From Variovorax sp. PBS-H4 (GTDB lineage Bacteria; Pseudomonadota; Gammaproteobacteria; Burkholderiales; Burkholderiaceae_C), in NCBI RefSeq assembly GCF_901827205.1, contig NZ_LR594675.1, forward strand, positions 5,388,001 to 5,452,000: DNA of 64,000 nt, read 5' to 3'. The notes beneath the pieces are model-generated. The model was given only the letters and a program-made list of their open reading frames with translations. It did no database searches and was not told the origin of the DNA. Position numbers and translations under genes: made by a program. Positions within the stretch are counted from its first letter, which is position 1; each line of letters opens with the position of its first letter. This document shows positions 18,238-25,502 of this stretch, piece after piece.

Positions 18238-19332
18238 TCAGGTCTTGAGCTTGGCCACTTCGGCAAAGGTGAAGTTGTCCAGCGGGCTCTCGGCCACGCG
18301 GAACCAACTCGCCTCGTTCTGGCGGAACTGGTTCCACTTCGGATAGATCGCCTTGAACGCCGGATTCTTTCCCGACAGCTCGACCCACAGTTCTTCGGAC
18401 GCCTTGAAGGCGGCCAGCATCACGTCCTTGGGGAAATAGGCCAGCTTGGCGCCTTCGCCGATGAGCTTCTTGAGTGCATCGGGGTTGCGCGCGTCGTAGT
18501 CGGCCAGCATCGCCATCGTCTGCTCGGCGGCCGCACACTCGAACGCCGCCTTGTACGGGGCCGGCAGTGCCGCCCACGCCTTGTCGTTGACCATCGAGGT
18601 GATCGAGGCGCTGCCCTCCCACCAGCCGGGCGAGTAGTAGTGCTGGGCGACGCGGTGCAGCCCGAGCTTCTGGTCGTCGTACGGGCCGATCCATTCGGCC
18701 GCGTCGATCGTGCCTTTTTCCAGCGCCGAGTAGATGTCCGACGCCGGGATCTGCTGGGGCACCGCGCCGAGTTTCGACAGCACCATGCCGCCGATGCCGC
18801 CGATGCGCATCTTCAGGCCGTTGAGGTCGGCGACCGACTTGATCTCGCTGCGGTAGAAGCCACCCATCTGCACGCCGACATTGCCGGCAACGAAGTTGAC
18901 GACGTTGTGCTTCTTGTACATCTCGCGCACCAGCGGCATCCCGCCGCCGAAGTGCATCCAGGCGTTGTGCTGGCGGGCGTTCAGTCCGAAGGCTAGGCCG
19001 GTGTCGAAGGCGATCGCCGTGTCCTTGCCGATGAAGGCGGAGGCCAGCACGTGGTTGCACTCGATCGTGCCATTGCTCACCGCTTCCATGTTCTGCGCGG
19101 GCGGGACGATCTCGCCGCCGGCGAAGGGACGGATCTCGAACTTGCCATCCGTCAGCTCGGCCACGCGCTTGCACATGCGGTCCGCCGAACCATAGATCGT
19201 GTCCAGGCTCTTGGGCCAGCTCGTGGACATGCGCCATTTCACGGCAGGCGCCGATTGCGCCAATGCCGGGATGGCGAGCGTGGCAAGGCCGGCGGCGGCC
19301 CCAGTCTTCTGGAAAAAGCGGCGTCGTTGCAT
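18238..19332 (-). CDS. dctP: TRAP transporter substrate-binding protein (DctP)
   Basis: A 364-residue periplasmic receptor exported by a twin-arginine signal (MQRRRFFQKTGAAAGLATLA, cleavage near ALAQ). The start at 19332 was preferred over an in-frame upstream ATG because it places the RRRFF motif at the N-terminus. Conserved TRAP features include the arginine-bearing region GLKMRIGGIGGMVLSKLGA and DAAEWIGPYDDQKLGLH, which resembles the keto/aromatic-acid-binding DctP7 group. It is the first gene of the leftward operon, 82 bases from a candidate operator that overlaps its -10 box. Confidence 0.92.
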   Translation of the reverse strand: MQRRRFFQKTGAAAGLATLAIPALAQSAPAVKWRMSTSWPKSLDTIYGSADRMCKRVAELTDGKFEIRPFAGGEIVPPAQNMEAVSNGTIECNHVLASAFIGKDTAIAFDTGLAFGLNARQHNAWMHFGGGMPLVREMYKKHNVVNFVAGNVGVQMGGFYRSEIKSVADLNGLKMRIGGIGGMVLSKLGAVPQQIPASDIYSALEKGTIDAAEWIGPYDDQKLGLHRVAQHYYSPGWWEGSASITSMVNDKAWAALPAPYKAAFECAAAEQTMAMLADYDARNPDALKKLIGEGAKLAYFPKDVMLAAFKASEELWVELSGKNPAFKAIYPKWNQFRQNEASWFRVAESPLDNFTFAEVAKLKT

Positions 19333-19413
19333 GGGTTCGATCCTGTGAGGTGAGGGCCAATCAGTGGGGTCATGAGCCACCCGACCCGGGGTCTCGCGTC
19401 GGCTCATGATTTG

Positions 19414-19425
19414 TCAGTATGCTGA
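19414..19425. promoter_or_regulatory. Candidate MarR (PicR-like) operator A, TCAGTATGCTGA
   Basis: A 12-base palindrome with one mismatched pair (TCAG-TATG-CTGA). It overlaps the -10 box of the leftward dctP promoter, as expected for a repressor site. The same motif recurs at 19661 (perfect) and 23697. Binding by the MarR protein encoded at 23148 is inferred. Confidence 0.65.
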
Positions 19426-19444
19426 GCTTATTTGTGAGTGTCAA
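19416..19444 (-). promoter_or_regulatory. Leftward promoter of the dctP-molybdenum hydroxylase-ABC operon
   Basis: On the complementary strand a perfect -35 TTGACA (19439-19444) is followed after exactly 17 bases by a -10 CATACT (19416-19421). The -10 lies inside the TCAGTATGCTGA palindrome. The spacing and consensus fit a sigma-70 promoter controlled by occlusion. Confidence 0.65.
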
Positions 19445-19641
19445 CGACATTTTTTCAAATGCAAAGAAATGCACCGCCTTCGCAATGCATGCCTCAAATG
19501 GGTGTGCGACGGCCGCACTAATGCACGAAGACTGTGCACCATTCCCATTGGCAATTTCCCTAGGTTTCGACGGTTTGCGGCAGTCCGGACCGAGCGGTGC
19601 TTCTGAATTTGGCGGCTGTTGGAGACGCCTCAAAAAATCAG

Positions 19642-19670
19642 TCGCCAACTCAAAATATCCTCAGTATACT
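19642..19670 (+). promoter_or_regulatory. Rightward promoter of the Rieske oxygenase operon
   Basis: TCGCCA (19642-19647) as a -35 (4 of 6 consensus) and TATACT (19665-19670) as a -10 (5 of 6) are separated by 17 bases. The -10 is embedded in the perfect palindrome at 19661. A ribosome-binding site AAAGGAG follows just before the ATG at 19712. Confidence 0.6.
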
Positions 19671-19672
19671 GA
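19661..19672. promoter_or_regulatory. Candidate MarR (PicR-like) operator B, TCAGTATACTGA
   Basis: A perfect 12-base palindrome covering the -10 box of the rightward promoter, 247 bases from operator A. A further half-site-like ATCAGTACAC follows at 19682. The form TCAG-N4-CT agrees with what I recall for the PicR box of Alcaligenes faecalis, a recollection that needs checking. Confidence 0.7.
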
Positions 19673-19711
19673 TGATATCGAATCAGTACACGCCCCAAAG
19701 GAGCCGGCCCC

Positions 19712-20017
19712 ATGCCCTGGATCAAGATCGCCGCCACCACGCAGCTTCAAGAAGACGAAGCGATGCCGATCAACGTCGGCGACGCTCAGCTCGCACTCTT
19801 TCGCAGCGGCGGCGCGTTCCACGTGACGGATAACGTCTGCACCCACCAGTACGCCCTGTTGACCGACGGCTACGTGGAGGACGGGTGCGTCGAATGCCCC
19901 CTGCACCAGGCGCGGTTCGACCTGCGCACCGGAGAGGCGCGGGGCGCACCCGCCACGCAGCCGATCCGCGTCTACCCAGTGCGGATCGAAGGCACGGACG
20001 TCTTCGTCGACGCCTGA
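19712..20017 (+). CDS. Rieske [2Fe-2S] ferredoxin of the pyridine-ring oxygenase
   Basis: A 101-residue ferredoxin with the Rieske ligands Cys43, His45, Cys62 and His65 (CTHQYALL and CPLHQARF). The length is standard for ferredoxins that serve ring-hydroxylating oxygenases. It should shuttle electrons from the reductase encoded 7 bases downstream to the terminal oxygenase at 21317-23136. It is the first gene of the rightward operon and sits 40 bases after operator B. Confidence 0.93.
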   Translation: MPWIKIAATTQLQEDEAMPINVGDAQLALFRSGGAFHVTDNVCTHQYALLTDGYVEDGCVECPLHQARFDLRTGEARGAPATQPIRVYPVRIEGTDVFVDA

Positions 20018-20024
20018 GGCGCGC

Positions 20025-21305
20025 ATGGCCCGTTCCCTTCCCATCCTCATCGTCGGCGCGGGGCAGGCTGGCGCCACCGCGGCCGCCAGCCTGCGCGCCC
20101 TGGGCCACGATGGGCCGATCGTGATGGTCGGCAGCGAATCCGGCGCGCCCTACGAGCGCCCGCCGCTTTCCAAGGCCGTGCTGCTCGACGCCGCCACGGA
20201 GCAGCGGCTGGCCATCCATCCGGCCGGCTTTCACGAAGCCCAGGGCATCGAGCTGCGCACCGGCATCACGGTCAGCTCACTCGACACTGCCAACGCCATC
20301 GCGCACTGCAACGACGGGCAATCCATTGCCTACGGCCAGGCGCTGATCGCCACCGGCGGCAGCGCGCGCGTGCTGCCCGGCGCGGCGCCCGGCACGCCGC
20401 GGGTTCACTACATCCGCACGCTGGCCGACGCGCAGGGCCTGCGCGCGGCGCTGCAGGGTGCCACCGCGCTCACGGTGCTGGGCGCCGGCTTCCTTGGTTT
20501 GGAAGTGTCGTCCACCGCGCGTGCCATGGGCCTGGACGTGATGGTCGTCGAGCCGGCGCCTCGGGTGCTCGCGCGTGCGGTGCCGGACCTGTTCTCGCGC
20601 TGGCTGCAGGAGCGGGCGGTGCGCGCAGGCGTTGCACTGCGCCTGGGCACGCCGTGCAGCGACGTCAGGGCGCACGCTGACCATGTCGCATTGAGCCTTG
20701 GCGACGGCAGCGAACACCGTGCGCCGTTGCTGCTGGTCGCCATCGGCCAAGCCCCAGAGGTCGCACTGGCCGCCGCCAGCGGCATCGCGTTGCACCCGGT
20801 CAACGGCGGCATCCGTGTCGATGCGCAATGCCGCACCAGCGCGCCGGGCGTGTTCGCCGCCGGCGACTGCACCAGCATGCACCAGAGCCTGCTCGGCGAC
20901 GAACTGCGGTTCGAGTCGTGGCAGAACGCGAACGAACAGGGCCGCATCGCCGCCGCCGCCATGCTCGGCGTGCCGGCCGAGCCTGCGGCCACGCCCTGGT
21001 TCTGGACCGACCAGTTCGGCTGCAACATCCAGATGGTCGGGCTGCCTGCCACCGGACTTCGCTACGACTGCCGCGGCGACATGAGCGCCGGCGCCGGCAC
21101 GCCCAGGTTCATCCTGATCGGCAGCAACGCGCAGGCGCGCGTGCGCCACGTCATTGCCGTCAACGCCGCCGCGGACCTGCGGCTTCTGCGCAGCCTGGTC
21201 GAGCGGGGCACGCCCTGCGATGCGTCGCGCCTCGTCGATCCGTCCGTTTCCCTGCGGCAAGCCGTGCGCGACGCGCTCCCAGCAGCCACCCCCGCCCTTC
21301 ATTGA
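20025..21305 (+). CDS. FAD-dependent ferredoxin reductase of the pyridine-ring oxygenase
   Basis: A 426-residue pyridine-nucleotide-disulfide-type oxidoreductase of the rubredoxin/ferredoxin reductase group. FAD motif VGAGQAGATAAASLRALG is at the N-terminus, APYERPPLSKAVLL follows, the NAD(P)H motif is VLGAGFLGLEVSS, and the FAD-closing motif is GVFAAGDC. The reductase C-terminal domain contains WFWTDQFGCNIQMVG. It passes electrons from NADH to the Rieske ferredoxin encoded just upstream. A second paralogue lies at 43091 outside this operon. Confidence 0.92.
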   Translation: MARSLPILIVGAGQAGATAAASLRALGHDGPIVMVGSESGAPYERPPLSKAVLLDAATEQRLAIHPAGFHEAQGIELRTGITVSSLDTANAIAHCNDGQSIAYGQALIATGGSARVLPGAAPGTPRVHYIRTLADAQGLRAALQGATALTVLGAGFLGLEVSSTARAMGLDVMVVEPAPRVLARAVPDLFSRWLQERAVRAGVALRLGTPCSDVRAHADHVALSLGDGSEHRAPLLLVAIGQAPEVALAAASGIALHPVNGGIRVDAQCRTSAPGVFAAGDCTSMHQSLLGDELRFESWQNANEQGRIAAAAMLGVPAEPAATPWFWTDQFGCNIQMVGLPATGLRYDCRGDMSAGAGTPRFILIGSNAQARVRHVIAVNAAADLRLLRSLVERGTPCDASRLVDPSVSLRQAVRDALPAATPALH

Positions 21306-21316
21306 CCGGAGCCCCT

Positions 21317-22615
21317 ATGTACAACACCCACGCGATCATCGACCGGACACCGCGCGCCAAGGACGCCGAGCTGGCCGCCTGCCGCTGGCCCGAAGACGCC
21401 CTGCACACGATCCCCGACTGGGTCTACACCAGCGAAGCGGTGTACGACCAGGAGATGGAGAAGATCTTCCGCGGACGTTCATGGAGCTACGTTGCGCTCG
21501 AAGCCGAGATTCCCGAGGTCGGCGATTTCAAGCGCTCGTACGTCGGGGCGACCCCGGTCGTCGTCGTGCGCGCGCAGGACGGCACCATCAGCGTCTTCGA
21601 GAACCGCTGCGCCCACCGCGGCGCGGAGTTCTGCCGCCATGGCAAGGGCAACGCCACCGAGTTCGTCTGCCCCTATCACCAGTGGTCCTACGATCTGAAG
21701 GGCAACCTGCAGGGCGTGCCCTTCAAGCGCGGCGTCAATCGCCTGGGCGGCATGCCCAAGGACTTTCGCAACGAGGACCACGGGCTGCGCAAGCTCCACG
21801 TGGCCACACGCCACGGCGTGGTGTTCGCGTCGTACTGCGCGGACATGGAGTCGCTCGAGGACTACATGACGCCGGAGATCCTCAAGGACTTCGACGTCGT
21901 CTTCCCGGGCAAGCGCCTCCAGGTGCTGGGCTACTACAAGAACGAACTGCCCTGCAATTGGAAGATGTACCACGAGAACCTCAAGGACCCGTACCACGCG
22001 ACGCTGCTGCACTCCTTCCTGGTTGTGTTCGGCCTGCTGGTCGCGGGCAATGACGCCGCCATGATCGCCGACCCGGTGCACGGCCGCCACGGGACCATGG
22101 CCTCGGCCAAGAAGGAAGACAAGTACGCCGCGGTGAGCGAGGAGAACCGGAAGGAGATGCGCTCCTATCACGACGGCATGCGCCTGCGCGACGACCGCTT
22201 CCTGGAGTTCGTCAAGGAATTCGACTCGCCGTGGTCGGTGACCATGCAGACCATCTGGCCCAACCTGGTCGTGCAGCGCGAGATGAACACGCTGGGCGTG
22301 CGGCAGATCGTTCCCAATGGCCCGAACAGCATGCTCATGCTATGGACCATGTTCGGCTACGAGGACGACAGCGAGGAGATGACGCAGCACCGGCTGCGCC
22401 AGGGCAACCTGATGGGGCCCTCGGGCTTCCTCGGGCTGGAGGACAACGAGGCGATGAAGTTCGTCCAGGAGGGCGTGCGCCGCTCCAGCACCGACACCAA
22501 CATCATCAAGCTCGACGCCGGCAACGTCGGCACGTCCAGTTCGCTGATCTCGGAAAGCGCCATCCGGGCGATGTACAGCTACTACCGCGAAGTGATGGGG
22601 TTCCAAGCAGCATGA
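21317..22615 (+). CDS. Rieske oxygenase alpha subunit, probable 6-hydroxypicolinate 3-monooxygenase large subunit
   Basis: A 432-residue catalytic subunit. The Rieske ligands are Cys98, His100, Cys118 and His121. The bridging Asp224 and mononuclear-iron ligands His227 and His232 are in NLKDPYHATLLHSF; the third ligand is probably the Asp in GLEDNEAMKF. The sequence is of the anthranilate/salicylate 5-hydroxylase group, enzymes that hydroxylate para to an existing OH. That matches adding an OH at C3 of 6-hydroxypicolinate. As I recall, the A. faecalis picolinate pathway uses just such a four-component PicB enzyme. A salicylate-type substrate is the main alternative, but the flanking genes argue for a pyridine. 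Confidence 0.82.
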   Translation: MYNTHAIIDRTPRAKDAELAACRWPEDALHTIPDWVYTSEAVYDQEMEKIFRGRSWSYVALEAEIPEVGDFKRSYVGATPVVVVRAQDGTISVFENRCAHRGAEFCRHGKGNATEFVCPYHQWSYDLKGNLQGVPFKRGVNRLGGMPKDFRNEDHGLRKLHVATRHGVVFASYCADMESLEDYMTPEILKDFDVVFPGKRLQVLGYYKNELPCNWKMYHENLKDPYHATLLHSFLVVFGLLVAGNDAAMIADPVHGRHGTMASAKKEDKYAAVSEENRKEMRSYHDGMRLRDDRFLEFVKEFDSPWSVTMQTIWPNLVVQREMNTLGVRQIVPNGPNSMLMLWTMFGYEDDSEEMTQHRLRQGNLMGPSGFLGLEDNEAMKFVQEGVRRSSTDTNIIKLDAGNVGTSSSLISESAIRAMYSYYREVMGFQAA

Positions 22616-23136
22616 AAGCCAACACCCTGTCGCTGTACCGCGGTCGCCGAATCGATGCCGCCCGAGCGCGCGAACTGCGCGCCGACATCGAGGAGTTCAA
22701 CGCCGACTACTGCGCCGTGCTCGACAGCGGCGACATCGAGGCCTGGCCGGAGTTCTTCACCGAGGACGGCATCTACCGCGTCACCGCGCGCGAGAACGCC
22801 GAACTCGGCATGCCGGTCGGCCTGGTCTATGCCGAGGGGCGCGACATGATGCACGACCGCGCTGTGGCGATTGCCCGCACGCAGATGTTCGCACCGCGCT
22901 ACATGCTGCATCTGGTGACGAACACCCGCGTCACCGCCGAGTCCGACTCGGGCGAGCTCGAGGCGCAGGCCAACTTCGTGCTGCTGCAGACGCTGGTCGA
23001 AGGGCCCTGCACGATCCACATGGCCGGGACTTTCTACGACAGGTTCGTGCGGGTGGACGCTCGCCTGCTGCTCAAGGAACGGCAGGCCATCTACGACTCC
23101 ACCATGATCGCCAACGACCTGGTCTACCCCCTGTGA
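22612..23136 (+). CDS. Rieske oxygenase beta subunit
   Basis: A 174-residue NTF2-fold small subunit that overlaps the alpha-subunit stop (ATGA). It shows the family pattern IEEFNADYCAVLDSGDIEAW near the N-terminus, FFTEDGIYRVTARENAE, and the core HLVTNTRVTAE and EAQANFVLLQT. It stabilises the alpha3beta3 oxygenase and shapes the active-site mouth. It is the last gene of this transcript and converges on the MarR gene, with 11 bases between stops. Confidence 0.9.
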   Translation: MKANTLSLYRGRRIDAARARELRADIEEFNADYCAVLDSGDIEAWPEFFTEDGIYRVTARENAELGMPVGLVYAEGRDMMHDRAVAIARTQMFAPRYMLHLVTNTRVTAESDSGELEAQANFVLLQTLVEGPCTIHMAGTFYDRFVRVDARLLLKERQAIYDSTMIANDLVYPL

Positions 23137-23147
23137 GGCAAGGCGCC

Positions 23148-23681
23148 TCAGATCGCGCGCATGACGGTCCGGCTGTACTGGTTGTTGGCTTCCACGAGGA
23201 TGCGCATCAGGTCCATCAGCATGGTCCGCTCGGCTGGCCGCAGGGGCGCGAGCAAGCGCTCCTGCGCGCGCGCCATGTCGCCGCGCAACGATGCGACCAC
23301 CGTCTCGCCCTGCGCGGTAAGGCGCACGTGGCGCAGCCGCTTGTCGCTCGGATTGGGCCGGCGCACCACCAGGCCACGCTCCTCCAGCCGCTTGACGACG
23401 TCCGCCGTCGTGGTGCGGTCGAGCCCCACTTCCTGCGCCAGCGAGGTCTGGTCCAGGTCGGGAATGACGGACAGGGCCGTGAGGATGGCGTACTGCACCG
23501 GCGTCACGTTCTGCGACTGGCATTCCTCGAAGAACATGGCCACGTGGATCTGGTGCAGCCGCCGCACCAGGAACCCCGGCCGCGCGAACAGCAGGTCCTT
23601 GGCGGGATCCACGGTCGTCATGCCGATCTCCGGCGCCGGCACGTCGGCCTGCGGCGCCGATTCACGCTTCTTGGTTGCCAC
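23148..23681 (-). CDS. picR: MarR-family regulator, probable PicR-type repressor of the pyridine cluster
   Basis: A 177-residue regulator. The winged helix spans about residues 70-125 with LDQTSLAQEVGLDRTTTADV as HTH and VVRRPNPSDKRLRHVRLTAQG as wing, followed by a long C-terminal helix for dimerisation. It lies between the two rightward catabolic operons on the opposite strand, 15 bases from the palindrome at 23697, so it is probably autoregulated. I expect it to bind the three TCAG-type sites and be released by a pathway intermediate; 6-hydroxypicolinate is the ligand I recall for A. faecalis PicR. Confidence 0.82.
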   Translation of the reverse strand: MATKKRESAPQADVPAPEIGMTTVDPAKDLLFARPGFLVRRLHQIHVAMFFEECQSQNVTPVQYAILTALSVIPDLDQTSLAQEVGLDRTTTADVVKRLEERGLVVRRPNPSDKRLRHVRLTAQGETVVASLRGDMARAQERLLAPLRPAERTMLMDLMRILVEANNQYSRTVMRAI

Positions 23682-23696
23682 AGCGGATTCCGTTTG

Positions 23697-23708
23697 TTAG
23701 CACACTGA
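23697..23708. promoter_or_regulatory. Candidate MarR (PicR-like) operator C, TTAGCACACTGA
   Basis: A degenerate copy of the palindrome in the 43-base gap between the divergent MarR and pirin genes. Similarity to operator B continues past the core: ACTGATGATATCGA against ACTGACGATTGTATCGA. On the MarR strand a -10-like TACAAT lies at 23711-23716, which would put the start site inside the operator and give autoregulation. Confidence 0.55.
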
Positions 23709-23724
23709 CGATTGTATCGACGCC

Positions 23725-24459
23725 ATGTCCAAGCAAGCCTCCACGCCCCGCATCATCAGCGAGCAGAACGCACGTCGCGCGCACCAGCGCGGCGCGATGG
23801 AGAACGACTGGCTTCAGGCGCGCCTGAGCTTCTCCTTCGGCGACTACCAGGACCCGAACCATACGCACTGGGGCTCGCTGCGCGCGCTCAACGAGGACCG
23901 CGTGGCCGCCGGGGCCGGCTTCGCGCGCCATGAGCACCGCGACATCGAGTCGTTGACCTATCCGATCCAGGGCCGCATCCACCATACCGACAGCCTTGGC
24001 AACGACTTCGTGTTCGGCCCGGGCCAACTGCTGCGCATAAGCGCCGGCACCGGCATCGAGCACAGCGAGATGAACGCCTCGGCCACCGAGCCGGAGCGCC
24101 ACCTGCAGATCTGGCTCTACCCACGTTCGCGCCGGACCGAACCCAGCTGCTCGCTGACCCGACTGCCGGCAGTCGGGCAGGTCGGCTGGCGGCCGATCGC
24201 GTCGCCCGACGGCCGGGATGGTTCGGCAACAGTCCAGCAGAGCGCCGTGATCTTCCTCGGCCGCCCCGACGCCGGCGACACCCTGGCCTGTGCGCTGCCC
24301 GAGCACCGGCTGGGCTACCTGCATGTTGTCTCCGGCATGGTGCGCGTCGGGCCCGCCCTGCATCTGCGCCCAGGCGACGGTCTGCGCTTCACGCACCGGG
24401 AGGCCTTCGAGCTGCTGGCCACCACACCCGACGCCGAGGTGCTCCTGTTCGACTTGTAG
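23725..24459 (+). CDS. Pirin-family cupin protein
   Basis: A 244-residue bicupin. Pirin hallmarks are HWGSLRALNEDRVAAGAGF, the metal-binding HEHRDIESLTYPIQGRIHH and GIEHSEMNAS, which supply the His/His/His/Glu set of the N-terminal cupin. The C-terminal cupin has degenerate ligands, as usual. Bacterial pirins act as quercetinase-like dioxygenases or as regulatory partners. It is the first gene of the operon that carries the lower pathway and begins 16 bases after operator C. I do not recall a pirin in described pic or nic clusters, so its role here is open: a redox helper, a regulator, or an extra ring-processing enzyme. Confidence 0.88.
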   Translation: MSKQASTPRIISEQNARRAHQRGAMENDWLQARLSFSFGDYQDPNHTHWGSLRALNEDRVAAGAGFARHEHRDIESLTYPIQGRIHHTDSLGNDFVFGPGQLLRISAGTGIEHSEMNASATEPERHLQIWLYPRSRRTEPSCSLTRLPAVGQVGWRPIASPDGRDGSATVQQSAVIFLGRPDAGDTLACALPEHRLGYLHVVSGMVRVGPALHLRPGDGLRFTHREAFELLATTPDAEVLLFDL

Positions 24460-24494
24460 GCCCTCCCACTCTCACACCACACGTAGAAATTCCA

Positions 24495-25466
24495 ATGACA
24501 CGAATTCGCAAGATCGCCCTGGAAGAACATTTCATGGCGCCGGGCTTCGAACGCTACTCGAAGACCTTTCTGCAACACATCGACAAGGCCACCTACGCGG
24601 AACTCGCCAGGCGCCTCGCGGACTTCGACGAACTGCGCCTGGCGCAGATGGATCGCGCCGGCATCGACGTGACAGTGCTGTCGCAGACCGGGCCCGGCGT
24701 GCAGGGCGAGCGGGACACGCCCAAGGCGATCGCCAGCGCCCGCGAGAACAACGACTTCCTGGCCGGCCAGGTGGCGCGCCAACCCACGCGCTATGCCGGC
24801 TTTGCCGCGCTGCCCATGCAGAGCCCGGCGGACGCCGCGGCGGAACTGAGCCGCGCGGTGGAGCAACTCGGCTTCAAGGGCGCGCTGGTCAATGGGCACA
24901 CGCTCGGCCGCTATTACGACGACCCGGTCTTCGATGTCGTGTGGGAGCGCTTCCAGGCGCTGGACGTGCCGATGTACCTGCATCCGACCGATTTCCCGGT
25001 GGTTCCGGTTTCCCTTGCGGGCCACGCCGAACTCAACGGCGCGACCTGGGGCTGGGGCGTGGAGACCGCAACGCACGCGCTGCGCCTGCTGTTCGGCGGC
25101 GTGTTCGACCGGTTTCCCGGGCTGAAGCTGATCCTGGGCCACATGGGCGAGGGCCTGCCGTTCCAGCGCTGGCGCTTCGACAGCCGCTTTGCTGCCTATC
25201 CGCACGGCATCCGGTTGCAGCGGGCGCCGTCCGAATACATCGGCAGCAACATCGTCATCACCACCTCGGGCGTTTGCTCGCCCGCCGCCCTGGCCGGAGC
25301 CATCGCCGAGATGGGCGAGGAGGCGGTGATGTTCTCGGTCGACTACCCGTACGAGTCCACCGCGGTCGCCGCCGACTTCATCGAGGCGGCGCCCATGAGC
25401 GAGCGCACCCGCGCGCTCGTGTGCCACGGCAACGCCGAACGCATCTTGCGGCTCGGCGCGGCCTGA
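24495..25466 (+). CDS. picC: Amidohydrolase-family decarboxylase, probable 3,6-dihydroxypicolinate decarboxylase
   Basis: A 323-residue amidohydrolase-2 protein related to gamma-resorcylate decarboxylase. Metal and catalytic residues are Glu10 and His12 (LEEHF), His163 (MYLHPTD), His216 and Glu219 (LGHMGEG) and Asp283 (SVDYPYE), the layout of Zn/Mn-dependent non-oxidative decarboxylases. His163 and His216 carry the same numbers as the residues I recall as essential in A. faecalis PicC. It would convert 3,6-dihydroxypicolinate to 2,5-dihydroxypyridine, the substrate of the dioxygenase at 27107. Other ortho-hydroxy acids are possible, but the operon context is strong. Confidence 0.85.
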   Translation: MTRIRKIALEEHFMAPGFERYSKTFLQHIDKATYAELARRLADFDELRLAQMDRAGIDVTVLSQTGPGVQGERDTPKAIASARENNDFLAGQVARQPTRYAGFAALPMQSPADAAAELSRAVEQLGFKGALVNGHTLGRYYDDPVFDVVWERFQALDVPMYLHPTDFPVVPVSLAGHAELNGATWGWGVETATHALRLLFGGVFDRFPGLKLILGHMGEGLPFQRWRFDSRFAAYPHGIRLQRAPSEYIGSNIVITTSGVCSPAALAGAIAEMGEEAVMFSVDYPYESTAVAADFIEAAPMSERTRALVCHGNAERILRLGAA

Positions 25467-25502
25467 GCCTTCAAGTCCATTCCCTCACGACAAGGAGATC
25501 CC

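Larger units (their letters stand above)
19333..19711. promoter_or_regulatory. 379-base divergent control region between dctP and the Rieske ferredoxin gene
   Basis: This is the only clearly AT-richer stretch in the first 30 kb and holds no convincing gene. It contains two copies of a TCAG-N4-CTGA palindrome, one near each gene, and a credible promoter facing each way; these are listed separately. The core between them (about 19445-19640) shows runs of A/T such as the TTTTTTC tract but no further site that I can name. Confidence 0.75.

Noticed and set aside
19370..19648. Possible 92-residue gene on the complementary strand in the dctP-ferredoxin gap
   Set aside because: No family resemblance and no ribosome site, and it spans the promoter elements of dctP; the region reads as control DNA.
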